Shown piece after piece: positions 1 through 9,238 of a stretch of DNA of 64,000 nucleotides; the stretch's first letter is position 1; each line of letters starts with the position of its first letter. The stretch is from Oceanirhabdus sp942490885 (lineage in GTDB: Bacteria > Bacillota > Clostridia > Clostridiales > Clostridiaceae), in NCBI GenBank assembly GCA_942490885.1, contig CALNYT010000002.1, positions 4,588,001 to 4,652,000 of the forward strand, given 5' to 3'. The notes below the pieces were generated by a model. That model ran no database searches. It saw nothing but the letters and a program-made list of their open reading frames with translations, and had not been told where the DNA came from. Both the position numbers and the translations under genes were made by a program.

Positions 1-216
1 AGCTAAATATGAAGCTAGAAGTGGTGACAAAAAGAATAAAATAATCCCTCCTAATATGGATATACCCGAAGTCGATCTTAGACTTCTCTGGGCTATAATA
101 TCTGATGCTCCATCATTAAATATTGTAAACTGACATACAATAATTACTCCTTGAACCAGTAAAAATAAAGAATACCTTCTGAAATTCTCTTTCATTTTTC
201 TTATCATTTCACCCAT
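1..216 (-). CDS. membrane protein, N-terminal part only
   Basis: This is the first 72 codons of a gene that runs off the left edge of the window. It starts at an ATG (214-216) preceded by an AGGGGGA ribosome binding site about nine bases upstream. The visible part has a basic N-terminus (MGEMIRKMKENFRRYS), a hydrophobic stretch near residues 17-30 (FLLVQGVIIVCQF), a polar loop with Arg and Ser, and a second hydrophobic stretch near residues 54-72. It therefore looks like a multi-pass membrane protein. The family cannot be named from this fragment. A terminator separates it from sbcC, so it is probably not in the sbcDC operon. Confidence 0.7.
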   Translation of the reverse strand, partial: MGEMIRKMKENFRRYSLFLLVQGVIIVCQFTIFNDGASDIIAQRSLRSTSGISILGGIILFFLSPLLASYLA

Positions 217-240
217 TACAACTTCCCCCTAAAATAAATT

Positions 241-280
241 GAAAAGAGAAATATCCCTCATTATCCATTTCTCTTTTTAT
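241..280 (-). terminator. Rho-independent terminator after sbcC
   Basis: The inverted repeat AAAAGAGAAAT ... ATTTCTCTTTT has a 12-base loop and lies just past the sbcC stop. On the minus strand it is followed by an AT-rich stretch, and the next gene starts with its own ribosome binding site. Confidence 0.65.
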
Positions 281-295
281 GTTCTCAATTATGTT

Positions 296-3200
296 TTAAA
301 TCTTGAACTCTGTACAACTCCCCTTATTTGTTGCCTTTACTATTAATTGTGCATCAATTCTCTCTTTTAGCTCTGGTACGTGAGATATTATTCCTACAAG
401 TCTTCCACTTTTTTGAAGATCAATAAGACAGGCTATTGCACTATCCAAGGACTCTGGATCAAGCGTTCCAAATCCTTCATCGATAAACATTGTATCTAGT
501 CTCACTCCTCCGGCATATGACTGTACAACATCTGATAAACCTAATGCCATTGACAATGACGCCTTAAAACTCTCTCCCCCTGAAAGTGTTTTAACATGTC
601 GTCTCTGACCTGTGTAATTATCATACACTTCTAGTTCAAGTCCGCTCTGTTTATTCTTTCTCTGAAGTTCGTCTGTCCTGTATAGTAAATATCTATTTCC
701 TGTCATAATCTTAAACCTTGAATTGGCAGCATGTAAAATATCTTCAAGGAAGGCAGCTAAAACATATCTTTCAAAAGTTATTCTATAAGAGTTTTCACCT
801 CTTGATACCTTTGAAAGATACCCTATAACATTATATTCCTTTTCCTCCCCTTTTATCTCTTCAGAAATACTCTTTATCTCCTGTAGTGCCTTCTCATTAT
901 TTGATAATCTTGAGTTTATTTTGCCTCGTTGCTTATCAATTTCATCTCTAAGGTTCTCAAGTTCCAATATTTTAGAGTTAATCTTATCAACATTCTCTTT
1001 TTCTAAAGAATCAACATGTTTATTAAGTTCTTCTAACTTTGCATTAGTCTCCTCCATAGTCTTGTTGAATATATCTATACTCTTTTTCAGTTCACTTATT
1101 TCAACTTCTGTTAGTTTACTCTTCTCATACTCATCTTTACTTTTGAAATTTTTACTTACAGCCTCTTCAAAACTACTAATCATTTCTTTAATTGATTTTT
1201 TAAGCTCTACTATGGATTGTTGTAAAGTCTTCAAACTTCCTTCTTTTGATGATAAAGAATTCTCCAAAACTTTAATCCTGTTTTCATATTCCTTAATATT
1301 TTTTTCCCATGATAAAACATAAGCTTCTTTATCCTTTATTCCTCTTGCTAATCTCTCACTTGATTGATATTCTTTTGGAACAGATGATGCTATTTCTTTT
1401 AACATTGCTTCACTCTTAGAATGATTTTCTAATACTCTGTCATGTTCTTTAGATAATGATTCTATCTTATCAATTGTATTTTTGTATTCTATTTTTCTAT
1501 TTTCTATTTCTTTTGTTATTCTTAGAAGCTTCCCTTCTATTTCATCTCTCAATTTGATCTTTCTATTCATATCTTGAAGTTCATTTTTAAGCAATTCTAT
1601 TGTATTGATTAACTCTACTTTAGACTCTTTGTATTTCATTTCTTTTATATTATCAATACATGCTTTCTCTGATAGCCTTAACTTTAATCTATTAAAGTTT
1701 CTTTCTTCCCCTTTATATCTCTCGTCTAAAACTGAGTAATCATTTTTTATGGCATTGTATTTTTCCTTAATAGAATTTATATTTTGATCTAAACTCTGTA
1801 AGTTCTCAACACTAATCTGCTCTCCAATATCCTTCATTGGATTAGGATGCTCTTTTGAACCACAAACTGGGCATGGTTCCCCATGGTGTAATTCTTTAGC
1901 TAAAATACTTCCCTGTGATTTTATAAATTCATTAAACATATCTTTTTTCTTTAATTCCAATTCAGCAATCCATTTTTCAATGCTCTCTAACTCTCCTGAG
2001 TACTGCTTTCTTTCTTTAAATAATTCGAGTAACCCTTCATAAACATCATCATATTCTTTTGATGCTATTGCGATTTCATCAAATATACTCTTCTTATTAT
2101 TATATGAACCCTTTATCTCACTTAAACTCATAAATTCTTTAGATAATTCTTCTTTTAAACGCTCTTGTTCCTCAGAAGTTTTTAATATCTTTTCTCTTTT
2201 ATCCCCTTCTTGAATTTTGAGCTTCCTCAATTCTTCAAGTCTACATTTATTATCCTTGAATTCTTTCTTTAATTCTTCAATTTTGTTTACTTTCTCAATA
2301 TACTTCTTCAATATGATGATATCTTCTTTTTTTCTTTCTATCTCTTCAACCTTATCCTGTGTATTTAATTGAGCATATTCTTTTTCAGCTTCTGAAATTT
2401 TTTCAATTAATTCTTTTAATTTTCTATCCTCAAGTTCAATTTTCTTCTTAGTATTATTAATTTCTTCTTCTCTTTTAAGAACATTCATCTCAAGTGGTAT
2501 TATTTTTTCACAGAGCAGAGCCTTACTCAACTTCTGTTCTTTTGATAAGAAAATTTCCTTTTTACCTATAAACTCATCTTTTTTTCTTTGAAGATCCTTT
2601 ATATCATCAATAATCTTATTCTTTTGAAGAGCTTTATTTTTCAACTCAATCTCTTTCTTGATTCCCTTGTTTATATTATCAATTTCTTGTTCTTGTTCTT
2701 TTAAACTTTGTTTATCTTGAAGTATATATTTTTCCATATCATCTACTATATGTTCAATATTTCTATCTTCACTTTTTAGTATTGTGATAAGTTCTCCATT
2801 TGCCTCATTTTCTTCAATTGATATTCTTGAAATTGCACCATCTCTTAATGTTTTTTTATTCTTAATTCTTCCATATATCTCTTTAGCTTTACTATCTAAT
2901 TTCATTTGAAGTAAACTATATATCCTAGTATCAAATATTTTTCTAAGAACCCTCTCTCTATCTTCACTATCGGAGGTAAGAAGTTTTCTGAATTCTCCCT
3001 GTGGTATCATCATTATCTGCCTAAACTGTTCTCCACTAATGCCCATAAGTTCTTCAATTTTGGTATTAACTTTTGCTACTCCTGTTATTATTTTTTTCTC
3101 TTCACCATTAAATATTTCTAGAGTTGCTTCAGGCTTACACTCAACAAACCCTTCTCCTCTTTTCTTAGCTCTTTGCTGTCTAGGTATTCTATAAACCCTA

Positions 3201-3469
3201 TACTCGTTTCCTTTTAACTCAAACCAAAGTTCCACCTCTGTCAATTCACTCTCATCAGCAAACTGACTCCTTAAACTCTCAGCACTTCTCTCTGTTATAC
3301 TGGTTTCACCATACAATGCATATGATATCGCATCGAATATAGTAGTCTTTCCTGCTCCAGTTCTACCTGTTATAAGAAATATACTCTTGTTTCCTAACTT
3401 AGTGAAATCTATTTCTTCGTTCCCTCCATAAGGACCGAAAGCATTCATTTTTAATTTTAAGGGTTTCAC
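296..3469 (-). CDS. sbcC: exonuclease subunit SbcC (Rad50-like ATPase)
   Basis: SbcC is the ATPase and coiled-coil subunit of the SbcCD nuclease, which opens hairpins and trims double-strand ends during DNA repair. The 1057-residue protein has the SMC/Rad50 layout. Walker A (GRTGAGKT) is at 35-42. Long Lys/Glu-rich coiled coils flank a CPVC zinc hook near 533-536. The ABC signature LSGGES is near 961 and Walker B (MFIDEGFGTLD) near 993. The start is GTG, and its G is the last base of the sbcD stop (TAGTG), so the two genes are translationally coupled. Length and motifs are normal for the family. A terminator follows. Confidence 0.97.
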   Translation of the reverse strand: MKPLKLKMNAFGPYGGNEEIDFTKLGNKSIFLITGRTGAGKTTIFDAISYALYGETSITERSAESLRSQFADESELTEVELWFELKGNEYRVYRIPRQQRAKKRGEGFVECKPEATLEIFNGEEKKIITGVAKVNTKIEELMGISGEQFRQIMMIPQGEFRKLLTSDSEDRERVLRKIFDTRIYSLLQMKLDSKAKEIYGRIKNKKTLRDGAISRISIEENEANGELITILKSEDRNIEHIVDDMEKYILQDKQSLKEQEQEIDNINKGIKKEIELKNKALQKNKIIDDIKDLQRKKDEFIGKKEIFLSKEQKLSKALLCEKIIPLEMNVLKREEEINNTKKKIELEDRKLKELIEKISEAEKEYAQLNTQDKVEEIERKKEDIIILKKYIEKVNKIEELKKEFKDNKCRLEELRKLKIQEGDKREKILKTSEEQERLKEELSKEFMSLSEIKGSYNNKKSIFDEIAIASKEYDDVYEGLLELFKERKQYSGELESIEKWIAELELKKKDMFNEFIKSQGSILAKELHHGEPCPVCGSKEHPNPMKDIGEQISVENLQSLDQNINSIKEKYNAIKNDYSVLDERYKGEERNFNRLKLRLSEKACIDNIKEMKYKESKVELINTIELLKNELQDMNRKIKLRDEIEGKLLRITKEIENRKIEYKNTIDKIESLSKEHDRVLENHSKSEAMLKEIASSVPKEYQSSERLARGIKDKEAYVLSWEKNIKEYENRIKVLENSLSSKEGSLKTLQQSIVELKKSIKEMISSFEEAVSKNFKSKDEYEKSKLTEVEISELKKSIDIFNKTMEETNAKLEELNKHVDSLEKENVDKINSKILELENLRDEIDKQRGKINSRLSNNEKALQEIKSISEEIKGEEKEYNVIGYLSKVSRGENSYRITFERYVLAAFLEDILHAANSRFKIMTGNRYLLYRTDELQRKNKQSGLELEVYDNYTGQRRHVKTLSGGESFKASLSMALGLSDVVQSYAGGVRLDTMFIDEGFGTLDPESLDSAIACLIDLQKSGRLVGIISHVPELKERIDAQLIVKATNKGSCTEFKI

Positions 3470-4632
3470 TACTGCGCCCTCCCTTCTCTTTCAATACTAC
3501 CAATTGTTTCTTTTAAAATATTTTCCTCTATCTCATCAAGTTCCTGACCAACAATGTTCTCATAAAACTCCTTGAACAATTCATAAGGATTCTTCTTCAC
3601 AAAATCTTGTCCAGCAGATGTCCTTTCTCCTTCATTGATTCTCTCCAAGGACTCTCGCTCTATTCTGAGCACATTAGGATATACTGCTCTAAGTTTCCCT
3701 ATAGCATCAACCACTTCTCCTTTATCAGTAAGGATTGCCATTATGTAATCTTCATTGTTCCCATCCTTATATATATTCTTTGAGGTCAACTGTTCTAGTT
3801 CCCCTTTAATCTTTCTCATATCTCTCTTTACCTGTATAGGTTCTAATTGAATATCACACCCATCAACCCCTATATTCACAACAGCAAAGCTCTTTTTTTG
3901 GTTATACTCTGAGAATGAATATTTCATAAGGGACCCTGCATATCTAATATGATTATATTTCACCTTCTGTGGTTTATGTATATGTCCTAAAGCAACATAA
4001 TCAAACTCCTTAAAGTAGTCCACTGATACAATATCGCTTCCACCAATGGATAGAGGTCTCTCTGATTCACTGGTTTCAACTTCAACCCCTCCCCCTAAAT
4101 AAGCATGAGTAATTAATACATTTCGTTCATTTTCCTTAATATTTAATTTTATTTTATTCAATACTTCTTTATAAGCATCATCATGAGTCTTTATATCCTC
4201 ATTCTTTAATTTTTCTCTAATAATAGCAGGTTCAAGATATGGGATTAAATAAAAGTTGACCTTTCCATATTCATCTTCAAAAACTATAGGCTCAATATCT
4301 TCCTTTAGTTCTCCACAAATATATAAACCTTTTTTCTCTAGAATCTTACTTCCAAATGCCAATCTATCTGGACTATCATGATTCCCAGCAATAGCCATAA
4401 CCTTTATCCCTAAGTCAATTAATACAGTACTCAAAAATTCATCTAATAATTCCACCGCTTCAACTGGAGGAATAGACCTATCATAAACATCTCCAGCAAT
4501 GATTAATACATCTGGTTTTTCTTCTTTTAAAAACTCAATGAATTTATCCAAAACATATCGTTGTTCTTCTGTCATATGAATACCATGAACTAACTTCCCT
4601 ATATGCCAATCTCCTGTGTGTACAATTTTCAT
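3469..4632 (-). CDS. sbcD: exonuclease subunit SbcD (Mre11-like nuclease)
   Basis: SbcD is the Mn-dependent calcineurin-like phosphoesterase that supplies the nuclease activity of SbcCD. The 387-residue protein shows the metal-ligand motifs in order: GDWH (D8, H10), GDVYD (D48), GNHD (N84, H85), ITHAY near 175, and ALGHIH near 215. The ATG start has an AGGTG ribosome binding site. It is the first gene of the two-gene operon and overlaps the sbcC start by one base. A TATAAT-like box lies upstream (around 4681-4690), just beyond the terminator of the preceding gene. Confidence 0.97.
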   Translation of the reverse strand: MKIVHTGDWHIGKLVHGIHMTEEQRYVLDKFIEFLKEEKPDVLIIAGDVYDRSIPPVEAVELLDEFLSTVLIDLGIKVMAIAGNHDSPDRLAFGSKILEKKGLYICGELKEDIEPIVFEDEYGKVNFYLIPYLEPAIIREKLKNEDIKTHDDAYKEVLNKIKLNIKENERNVLITHAYLGGGVEVETSESERPLSIGGSDIVSVDYFKEFDYVALGHIHKPQKVKYNHIRYAGSLMKYSFSEYNQKKSFAVVNIGVDGCDIQLEPIQVKRDMRKIKGELEQLTSKNIYKDGNNEDYIMAILTDKGEVVDAIGKLRAVYPNVLRIERESLERINEGERTSAGQDFVKKNPYELFKEFYENIVGQELDEIEENILKETIGSIEREGRAQ

Positions 4633-4698
4633 CTATTTCACCTCGAATTACCAAAATTTTGTTAAATCATTACTTTACCATAAATTATATCATAAAAA

Positions 4699-4732
4699 AA
4701 ATGTATATACCTCACCTAAGGCATATACATTT
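4699..4732 (-). terminator. terminator after the TPR/S41 lipoprotein gene
   Basis: A 13-bp stem (AAATGTATATGCC with GGTATATACATTT) is followed on the minus strand by a run of eight T. It sits between the lipoprotein gene stop at 4742 and the sbcD promoter region. Confidence 0.85.
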
Positions 4733-4741
4733 ATATAATCT

Positions 4742-6931
4742 CTATTTCCATTTAACATTAAATACATCTAAATAATCTTGTAGCTCATATCCTTTAACAT
4801 AAATATCAGGTCGAACCTTATCTTCCATTATGTTTTTCTCTTTAACATTCCAATAAAGCGAAACTACATAAATACAAAATCCCATATCTTTATTATCATA
4901 AACACTTTGCCCTACACCTTTTCCAAATGTATCTCTTCCTATTATCTCCACATTATTTAGATATGATTTTAAAGATAATGCTAATAACTCTGCTGAACTA
5001 GCAGTATACTCGTCCACCAAAATCTTAATTTCCTTAAAATTAACATTATCATTATCACAGTAGTATGAATCTGTACTGCCATCCCTATATATGAGATTAC
5101 TAGCAACATCTCCTGAAAGGAATTGATTTATAATATTATTTGCACATTCTATTATTCCCCCACCGTTTTCTCTTAAATCTATTATCAATCTTTTTTCTTC
5201 TTTGTTCTCAATCTTGTCTAAACCTTCAATAAACAAGTTATCACTATTCATATCAAACCCATTTATTCTAACAAATGTATTATTATCATCTAACTCTTTA
5301 AACCATACTGATTTATATTCTTCTTCATCAAATGCTCTGTAATCTTCTCCAGATATCATATATGTAAAGATATCATCCTCTTTTTTTATCTCTTGAAGGA
5401 AGTCATTAATTGTATTAATATCACCTTTTCTTCCCTTATATCTTTCTGATATTTCTGCTATATCAGTTTCATTTATATATAGATAATTATCTTCAAAAAA
5501 CTCTATAACCTGATTCATAACTGAGTTTTCTCTTCTGTCTATTACCTCTAATATGCCATATGCTTCTTCATCCTCATAATCTTTTTCTAATAATATATTA
5601 GCATATTTTCTAGCCTCTACATACTCCTGATTAATCATATATTCGTATATAAGTTTTTTTAGAGAATATGTCCCATTCTCTTCATTTTGAGAAAGTTCTT
5701 TAAATATACTTATTGCATTATCGCTCTCATTTAATGCCGAATATGCTAATCCTCTATAAAGCTTAAACTCATCCGCTTCCTTGAATTGATTATCCAATTT
5801 ATCATAAGCATTCAGTAACTTTCTATACCTCTTTGAATAATATAAATTTGAAATCAAACCTTCAGCGGCTTCATAATCTGAGGAATCTTCATTAATTGCA
5901 TTAGAATATTCTTCTGTAGCTTTTATATACATTTTCATAAATTGATATAAAGCACCATAACAGTTATAAACTTTAACATCTCTATCAAATACACTGTCAA
6001 GCTCACTTAAATATTCTTTTGCAAGTTCATATTCTTCTAACTTCATTGCAGAATAAGCTAAACATAGATAAATATTTTTATTATCATTCTTGAAATCATC
6101 ATATACCTCACAAAATAATTTCTTAGCCATTCTATATTTTTCAATATTATAATATCTAACCCCAAGTTCATACACAGCATCTTTGTTATCCTTATATATT
6201 TCATAATACTCTCTGTAGAAATTCAATAATTCATCCAAACTATTCTTAGCGAAATATAAGTCATCGATGGCAAGGTTGTGTATATAATCATCACTATGCT
6301 CATCTTTAATTATTTCTGCATACTTCTTAGCTTCAGAATAGTTTTCTAATGCAACTGAGATGTTGAATAACTCAAATATATAATCTATATCTTTTGGGTT
6401 AATCTTATATGCCTTCTCAATTGCTTTTTTTGACTCTTCATATTCCCCTAATCTTAAATAAATTAATCCTTTACAATAATAGGCATATGGTGTTTTTGAG
6501 TCCAGTTCTATAGCTTTATTAGCACATTCAAGAGCTTCTTCAGTTCTACCTAAACTATACAGAGCATTCCCTTTATTTGTGTATACATCACTTGTTTTCA
6601 TTCCCAATTCTAAAGCTTTATTTGTATTATATAACGCCTTTTCATACTCACCTATATTATAATAAGATAATGATAAATAATTGTACGTATCGGCTACTCC
6701 ATCATTATACTCAATAGCCTTATTCAGTTTTTTAATAGCGTCTTCATGTTTTCCTTGATTGTTTAATGAATCTGCTTCTTCTAACAGTTCATTTATCTTT
6801 TTCATATCACCTGAATTTATTTTATTTGAACTATTTTTTGAAGGATTATTATTTTCAATGTTATAACATCCAGTTAAACCTACCAAGAATATTGTTAGTA
6901 GCATATATGCTGCTATATGTTTTAAAGTCAT
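4742..6931 (-). CDS. TPR-repeat lipoprotein with C-terminal S41 (tail-specific) protease domain
   Basis: I start the protein at the ATG at 6931 (729 residues). It begins MTLKHIAAYMLL and reaches a lipobox LTGC near residue 22, so it is probably an extracellular lipoprotein. Residues of about 40-430 are tandem TPR repeats, for example YNYLSLSYYNIGEYEKAL. The last roughly 200 residues resemble S41/C-terminal processing peptidases: TASSAELLAL holds the likely nucleophile Ser (about 646), and FGKGVGQ holds the likely general-base Lys. The substrate is unknown; TPRs suggest docking of a protein partner. The open frame extends upstream to a GTG at 6988, but the strong AGGGAGGTGG site (6961-6970) lies inside that extension and serves a start farther downstream. 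Confidence 0.85.
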   Translation of the reverse strand: MTLKHIAAYMLLTIFLVGLTGCYNIENNNPSKNSSNKINSGDMKKINELLEEADSLNNQGKHEDAIKKLNKAIEYNDGVADTYNYLSLSYYNIGEYEKALYNTNKALELGMKTSDVYTNKGNALYSLGRTEEALECANKAIELDSKTPYAYYCKGLIYLRLGEYEESKKAIEKAYKINPKDIDYIFELFNISVALENYSEAKKYAEIIKDEHSDDYIHNLAIDDLYFAKNSLDELLNFYREYYEIYKDNKDAVYELGVRYYNIEKYRMAKKLFCEVYDDFKNDNKNIYLCLAYSAMKLEEYELAKEYLSELDSVFDRDVKVYNCYGALYQFMKMYIKATEEYSNAINEDSSDYEAAEGLISNLYYSKRYRKLLNAYDKLDNQFKEADEFKLYRGLAYSALNESDNAISIFKELSQNEENGTYSLKKLIYEYMINQEYVEARKYANILLEKDYEDEEAYGILEVIDRRENSVMNQVIEFFEDNYLYINETDIAEISERYKGRKGDINTINDFLQEIKKEDDIFTYMISGEDYRAFDEEEYKSVWFKELDDNNTFVRINGFDMNSDNLFIEGLDKIENKEEKRLIIDLRENGGGIIECANNIINQFLSGDVASNLIYRDGSTDSYYCDNDNVNFKEIKILVDEYTASSAELLALSLKSYLNNVEIIGRDTFGKGVGQSVYDNKDMGFCIYVVSLYWNVKEKNIMEDKVRPDIYVKGYELQDYLDVFNVKWK

Positions 6932-6951
6932 AAAATTAATCTTATTAACAT
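6928..6951 (-). CDS. possible 7-codon leader peptide (MLIRLIL)
   Basis: The strong ribosome binding site AGGGAGGTGG (6961-6970) precedes an out-of-frame ATG at 6951. This opens a seven-codon frame whose TGA overlaps the ATG of the lipoprotein gene (ATGA). The arrangement would couple lipoprotein translation to the leader. The alternative is initiation at an in-frame ATT at 6955, eight bases from the same site. Confidence 0.35.
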   Translation of the reverse strand: MLIRLIL

Positions 6952-7094
6952 TAATCGCTACCACCTCCCTATTTTGACATTTTATCACATCTTTCTTCTA
7001 ATTTATATGTTTTTCCACTAAATACTTAAAAATTTTAAAATAATTATCATATATAATGCAGAAACTATATGTATTATATATGCGAGGTGATATT

Positions 7095-7307
7095 TTGAGT
7101 AAAAGAACTTATGAGATTACTATAAACGAAGGAAGTGCACCGAATAAAAAAATTGTATTTGATTGTGAATATGACTGTTCTGACGAAATGAATAACAGTC
7201 AAGTAATCACCACTGCTGTTGCAAATAGTATTATTCAAACTAAAGATGTTCGTTGGATTCAAGATATAAGAAATGTTACTGATGAAACAGGTGATATTAC
7301 TAACTAA
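7095..7307 (+). CDS. small hypothetical protein, 70 residues
   Basis: I place the start at TTG 7095, because a GAGGTG ribosome binding site (7084-7089) lies inside the longer frame that opens at 7056. The product begins MSKRTYEITINEGS and is acidic and soluble, with no signal or membrane segment. It has two Cys (FDCEYDC). A TATAAT-like box lies near 7051-7056 and a strong terminator follows, so it is a single-gene unit. I do not recognise the family. The shape suggests a small beta-rich domain. Confidence 0.7.
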   Translation: MSKRTYEITINEGSAPNKKIVFDCEYDCSDEMNNSQVITTAVANSIIQTKDVRWIQDIRNVTDETGDITN

Positions 7308-7340
7308 CAGAGATGAGATTTCCTTCTCTCTGTTAGTTTT
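7304..7340 (+). terminator. terminator after the 70-residue protein gene
   Basis: The stem CTAACAGAGA(T)GAGA pairs with TCTCTCTGTTAG and is followed by TTTT. Confidence 0.85.
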
Positions 7341-7495
7341 AAAAAATTTCAAGTATAGCAATTAAATTTTCCATCCTTAGCATTTTACACATTTTTAATT
7401 TAATTTTACATTTGTGCGAATATTCAAAATATACTATAATATAAATATACGAAAAATATACAAAAATATATTTTTTTAAGGGAGGATATCATTTT

Positions 7496-8884
7496 ATGGG
7501 GAATTTTGTTGATTTAATCGGAAAAATTGCAGATATGGTTTGGGGTATGCCGCTCCTAGTAACGCTATTATTTACTCATATTTTTCTAACTGTAAGATTA
7601 AGATTTATTCAGAGACATATCGGCAAAGCCATCAAACTGTCGGTTACAAAAGATGAACTAGCACAAGGTGATGTAAGTCAGTTTAGCGCTTTAGCAACTT
7701 CTCTTGCAGCTACTATAGGTACAGGTAACATAGTTGGAGTTGCTACTGCTGTTGCAATTGGTGGTCCTGGAGCAGTCTTTTGGGCTTGGTTAACTGGTGT
7801 ATTCGGTATTGCTACAAAATATGGTGAAGCGCTGCTTTCTGTAAAATATAGAGTTAAAACTTCCGATGGAACTATGGCTGGTGGTCCTATGTATGTTCTT
7901 GAACATGGACTTAAAGAAAAGTATGGTCTTAAAATAACCGGTAAAGTTCTAGGTGTTTTATTTGCTTTATTTACAGCTCTTGCAGCTTTGGGTATAGGTT
8001 GTATGGCTCAAGCTAACTCAGCAACCGGAATGATAAATTCTGTTTTTGGAATCAATGAAAACATTATTGGAATAGTTCTTGCAGCATTAGTTGCTGTTGT
8101 TATTCTTGGGGGAATAAAAAATATCGCTAAGGTATGTGATAAGTTAGTTCCTTTCATGGCAATATTCTATATCATTGGTTGTATAATAATACTTACTATG
8201 AGTTATAAAACAATTCCTGCTACAATCGCACTTATCGTGAAATCAGCTTTCACTGGTCAAGCTGCTACTGGTGGTTTCGCTGGAGCAACTGTAATGATAG
8301 CTGCTAGATATGGTGTTGCTAGAGGATTATTCTCAAACGAATCTGGTCTTGGTAGTGCTCCAATAGTATCTGCTGCTGCTCAAACAAGAAATCCTGTTAG
8401 GCAAGCACTAGTTGCTTCAACAGGTACATTTTGGGATACAGTTATCGTTTGTGCTGTTACTGGTATAGTTTTAGTTAACACAGGTGTATGGGATAGAGGA
8501 TTAGAAGGCGGAGAACTTACTAATGCTGCTTTTGGTACATTCGGTGTTATTGGTAAGGTAATATTAACAGTTGCATTAATAACCTTCGTTTTCTCTACAA
8601 TTCTCGGTTGGTCATATTATGCTGACAAAGCTATTGAATATTTAGCAGGTAAGAAAGTTGCTTTCCTTTACAAATTATGTTTCATCGTATTTGTTTATTT
8701 CGGATCTATATGGTCTTTAGATATAGTATGGAAACTATCTGATATAGCTAATGGACTTATGGCAATCCCTAACTTGATCTCATTATTATTAATGAGTGGA
8801 GTTATAGTTTCTGAAACAAGAAAATATCTATGGGAAGATAACCTTGATGCAATAAGCGATGGATATATTGAAGTCAAAAAATAA
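7496..8884 (+). CDS. alanine/glycine:cation symporter (AGCS family)
   Basis: This is an inner-membrane Na+ (or H+)-coupled importer of alanine or glycine. The 462-residue protein is hydrophobic throughout and has the AGCS hallmarks: the ATSLAATIGTGNIVGVATA segment near residues 63-81, GGPGAVFWAW, KYGEALLSVKYR, and RGLFSNESGLGSAPI near 279. The ATG start has a GGGAGG ribosome binding site, and a TATAAT-like box lies at about 7433-7440. It is a single-gene unit with its own terminator. Substrate specificity between Ala, Gly and related amino acids cannot be set from sequence alone. Confidence 0.95.
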   Translation: MGNFVDLIGKIADMVWGMPLLVTLLFTHIFLTVRLRFIQRHIGKAIKLSVTKDELAQGDVSQFSALATSLAATIGTGNIVGVATAVAIGGPGAVFWAWLTGVFGIATKYGEALLSVKYRVKTSDGTMAGGPMYVLEHGLKEKYGLKITGKVLGVLFALFTALAALGIGCMAQANSATGMINSVFGINENIIGIVLAALVAVVILGGIKNIAKVCDKLVPFMAIFYIIGCIIILTMSYKTIPATIALIVKSAFTGQAATGGFAGATVMIAARYGVARGLFSNESGLGSAPIVSAAAQTRNPVRQALVASTGTFWDTVIVCAVTGIVLVNTGVWDRGLEGGELTNAAFGTFGVIGKVILTVALITFVFSTILGWSYYADKAIEYLAGKKVAFLYKLCFIVFVYFGSIWSLDIVWKLSDIANGLMAIPNLISLLLMSGVIVSETRKYLWEDNLDAISDGYIEVKK

Positions 8885-8887
8885 CAT

Positions 8888-8922
8888 AAACTGAGCATCC
8901 ATATAGGTTGCTCAGTTTTTTA
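8888..8922 (+). terminator. terminator after the AGCS symporter gene
   Basis: The stem AACTGAGCA-CC ... GG-TGCTCAGTT is followed by a run of T. Confidence 0.9.
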
Positions 8923-8943
8923 TTCAAATGATATTTTCTAAAT

Positions 8944-9150
8944 TTATCTTAATTTTTCTTGCATATTTGGTAATTCTATCTTTTGTGTTTGTCCTTGACT
9001 TTTCACACTATTTTTAATTCTAGCTGCTTGTGGTCCTACACGTTCTTGATGGGTGGCATTATCAAGACCTTGTATAGGTTTCCAATCTTTTCTAGGTGGA
9101 TTTGGTTCATCCTTTTTAACAATAGAAGCTAATGATCCTTTTTGTACCAT
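8944..9150 (-). CDS. small basic hydrophilic protein, possibly forespore-expressed
   Basis: The 68-residue product (MVQKGSLASIVKKDEP...) is hydrophilic, rich in Lys, Gln and Pro, and has no membrane segment. It has a strong GAGGAGGG ribosome binding site. I do not recognise the family. Its upstream region matches that of the 44-residue gene at 11815-11949: the same AGAAT-N17-NAATAATA boxes, the same ATATAT tract and the same ribosome binding site region. The boxes resemble the sigma-G consensus (GNATR / CATNNTA), so a role in spores, like other small basic spore proteins, is an inference. Confidence 0.65.
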   Translation of the reverse strand: MVQKGSLASIVKKDEPNPPRKDWKPIQGLDNATHQERVGPQAARIKNSVKSQGQTQKIELPNMQEKLR

Positions 9151-9184
9151 AAAAAAAATTCCCTCCTCTTTTACTTGATATATT

Positions 9185-9214
9185 TATTATTGTCTTTTAT
9201 GGCGTAATAATTCT
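9185..9214 (-). promoter_or_regulatory. sigma-G-like promoter of the 68-residue gene
   Basis: On the minus strand AGAAT (9210-9214) is followed after 17 bases by CAATAATA (9185-9192), about 35 bases before the ATG. The same boxes with the same spacing precede the gene at 11815-11949. Confidence 0.5.
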
Positions 9215-9238
9215 TGGTAAATTTCTACTTCTAGAAGA

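Noticed and set aside
921..1322. 133-codon plus-strand frame opposite sbcC
   Set aside because: It is the complement of SbcC coiled-coil DNA, with Ser/Leu-rich composition and no ribosome binding site.
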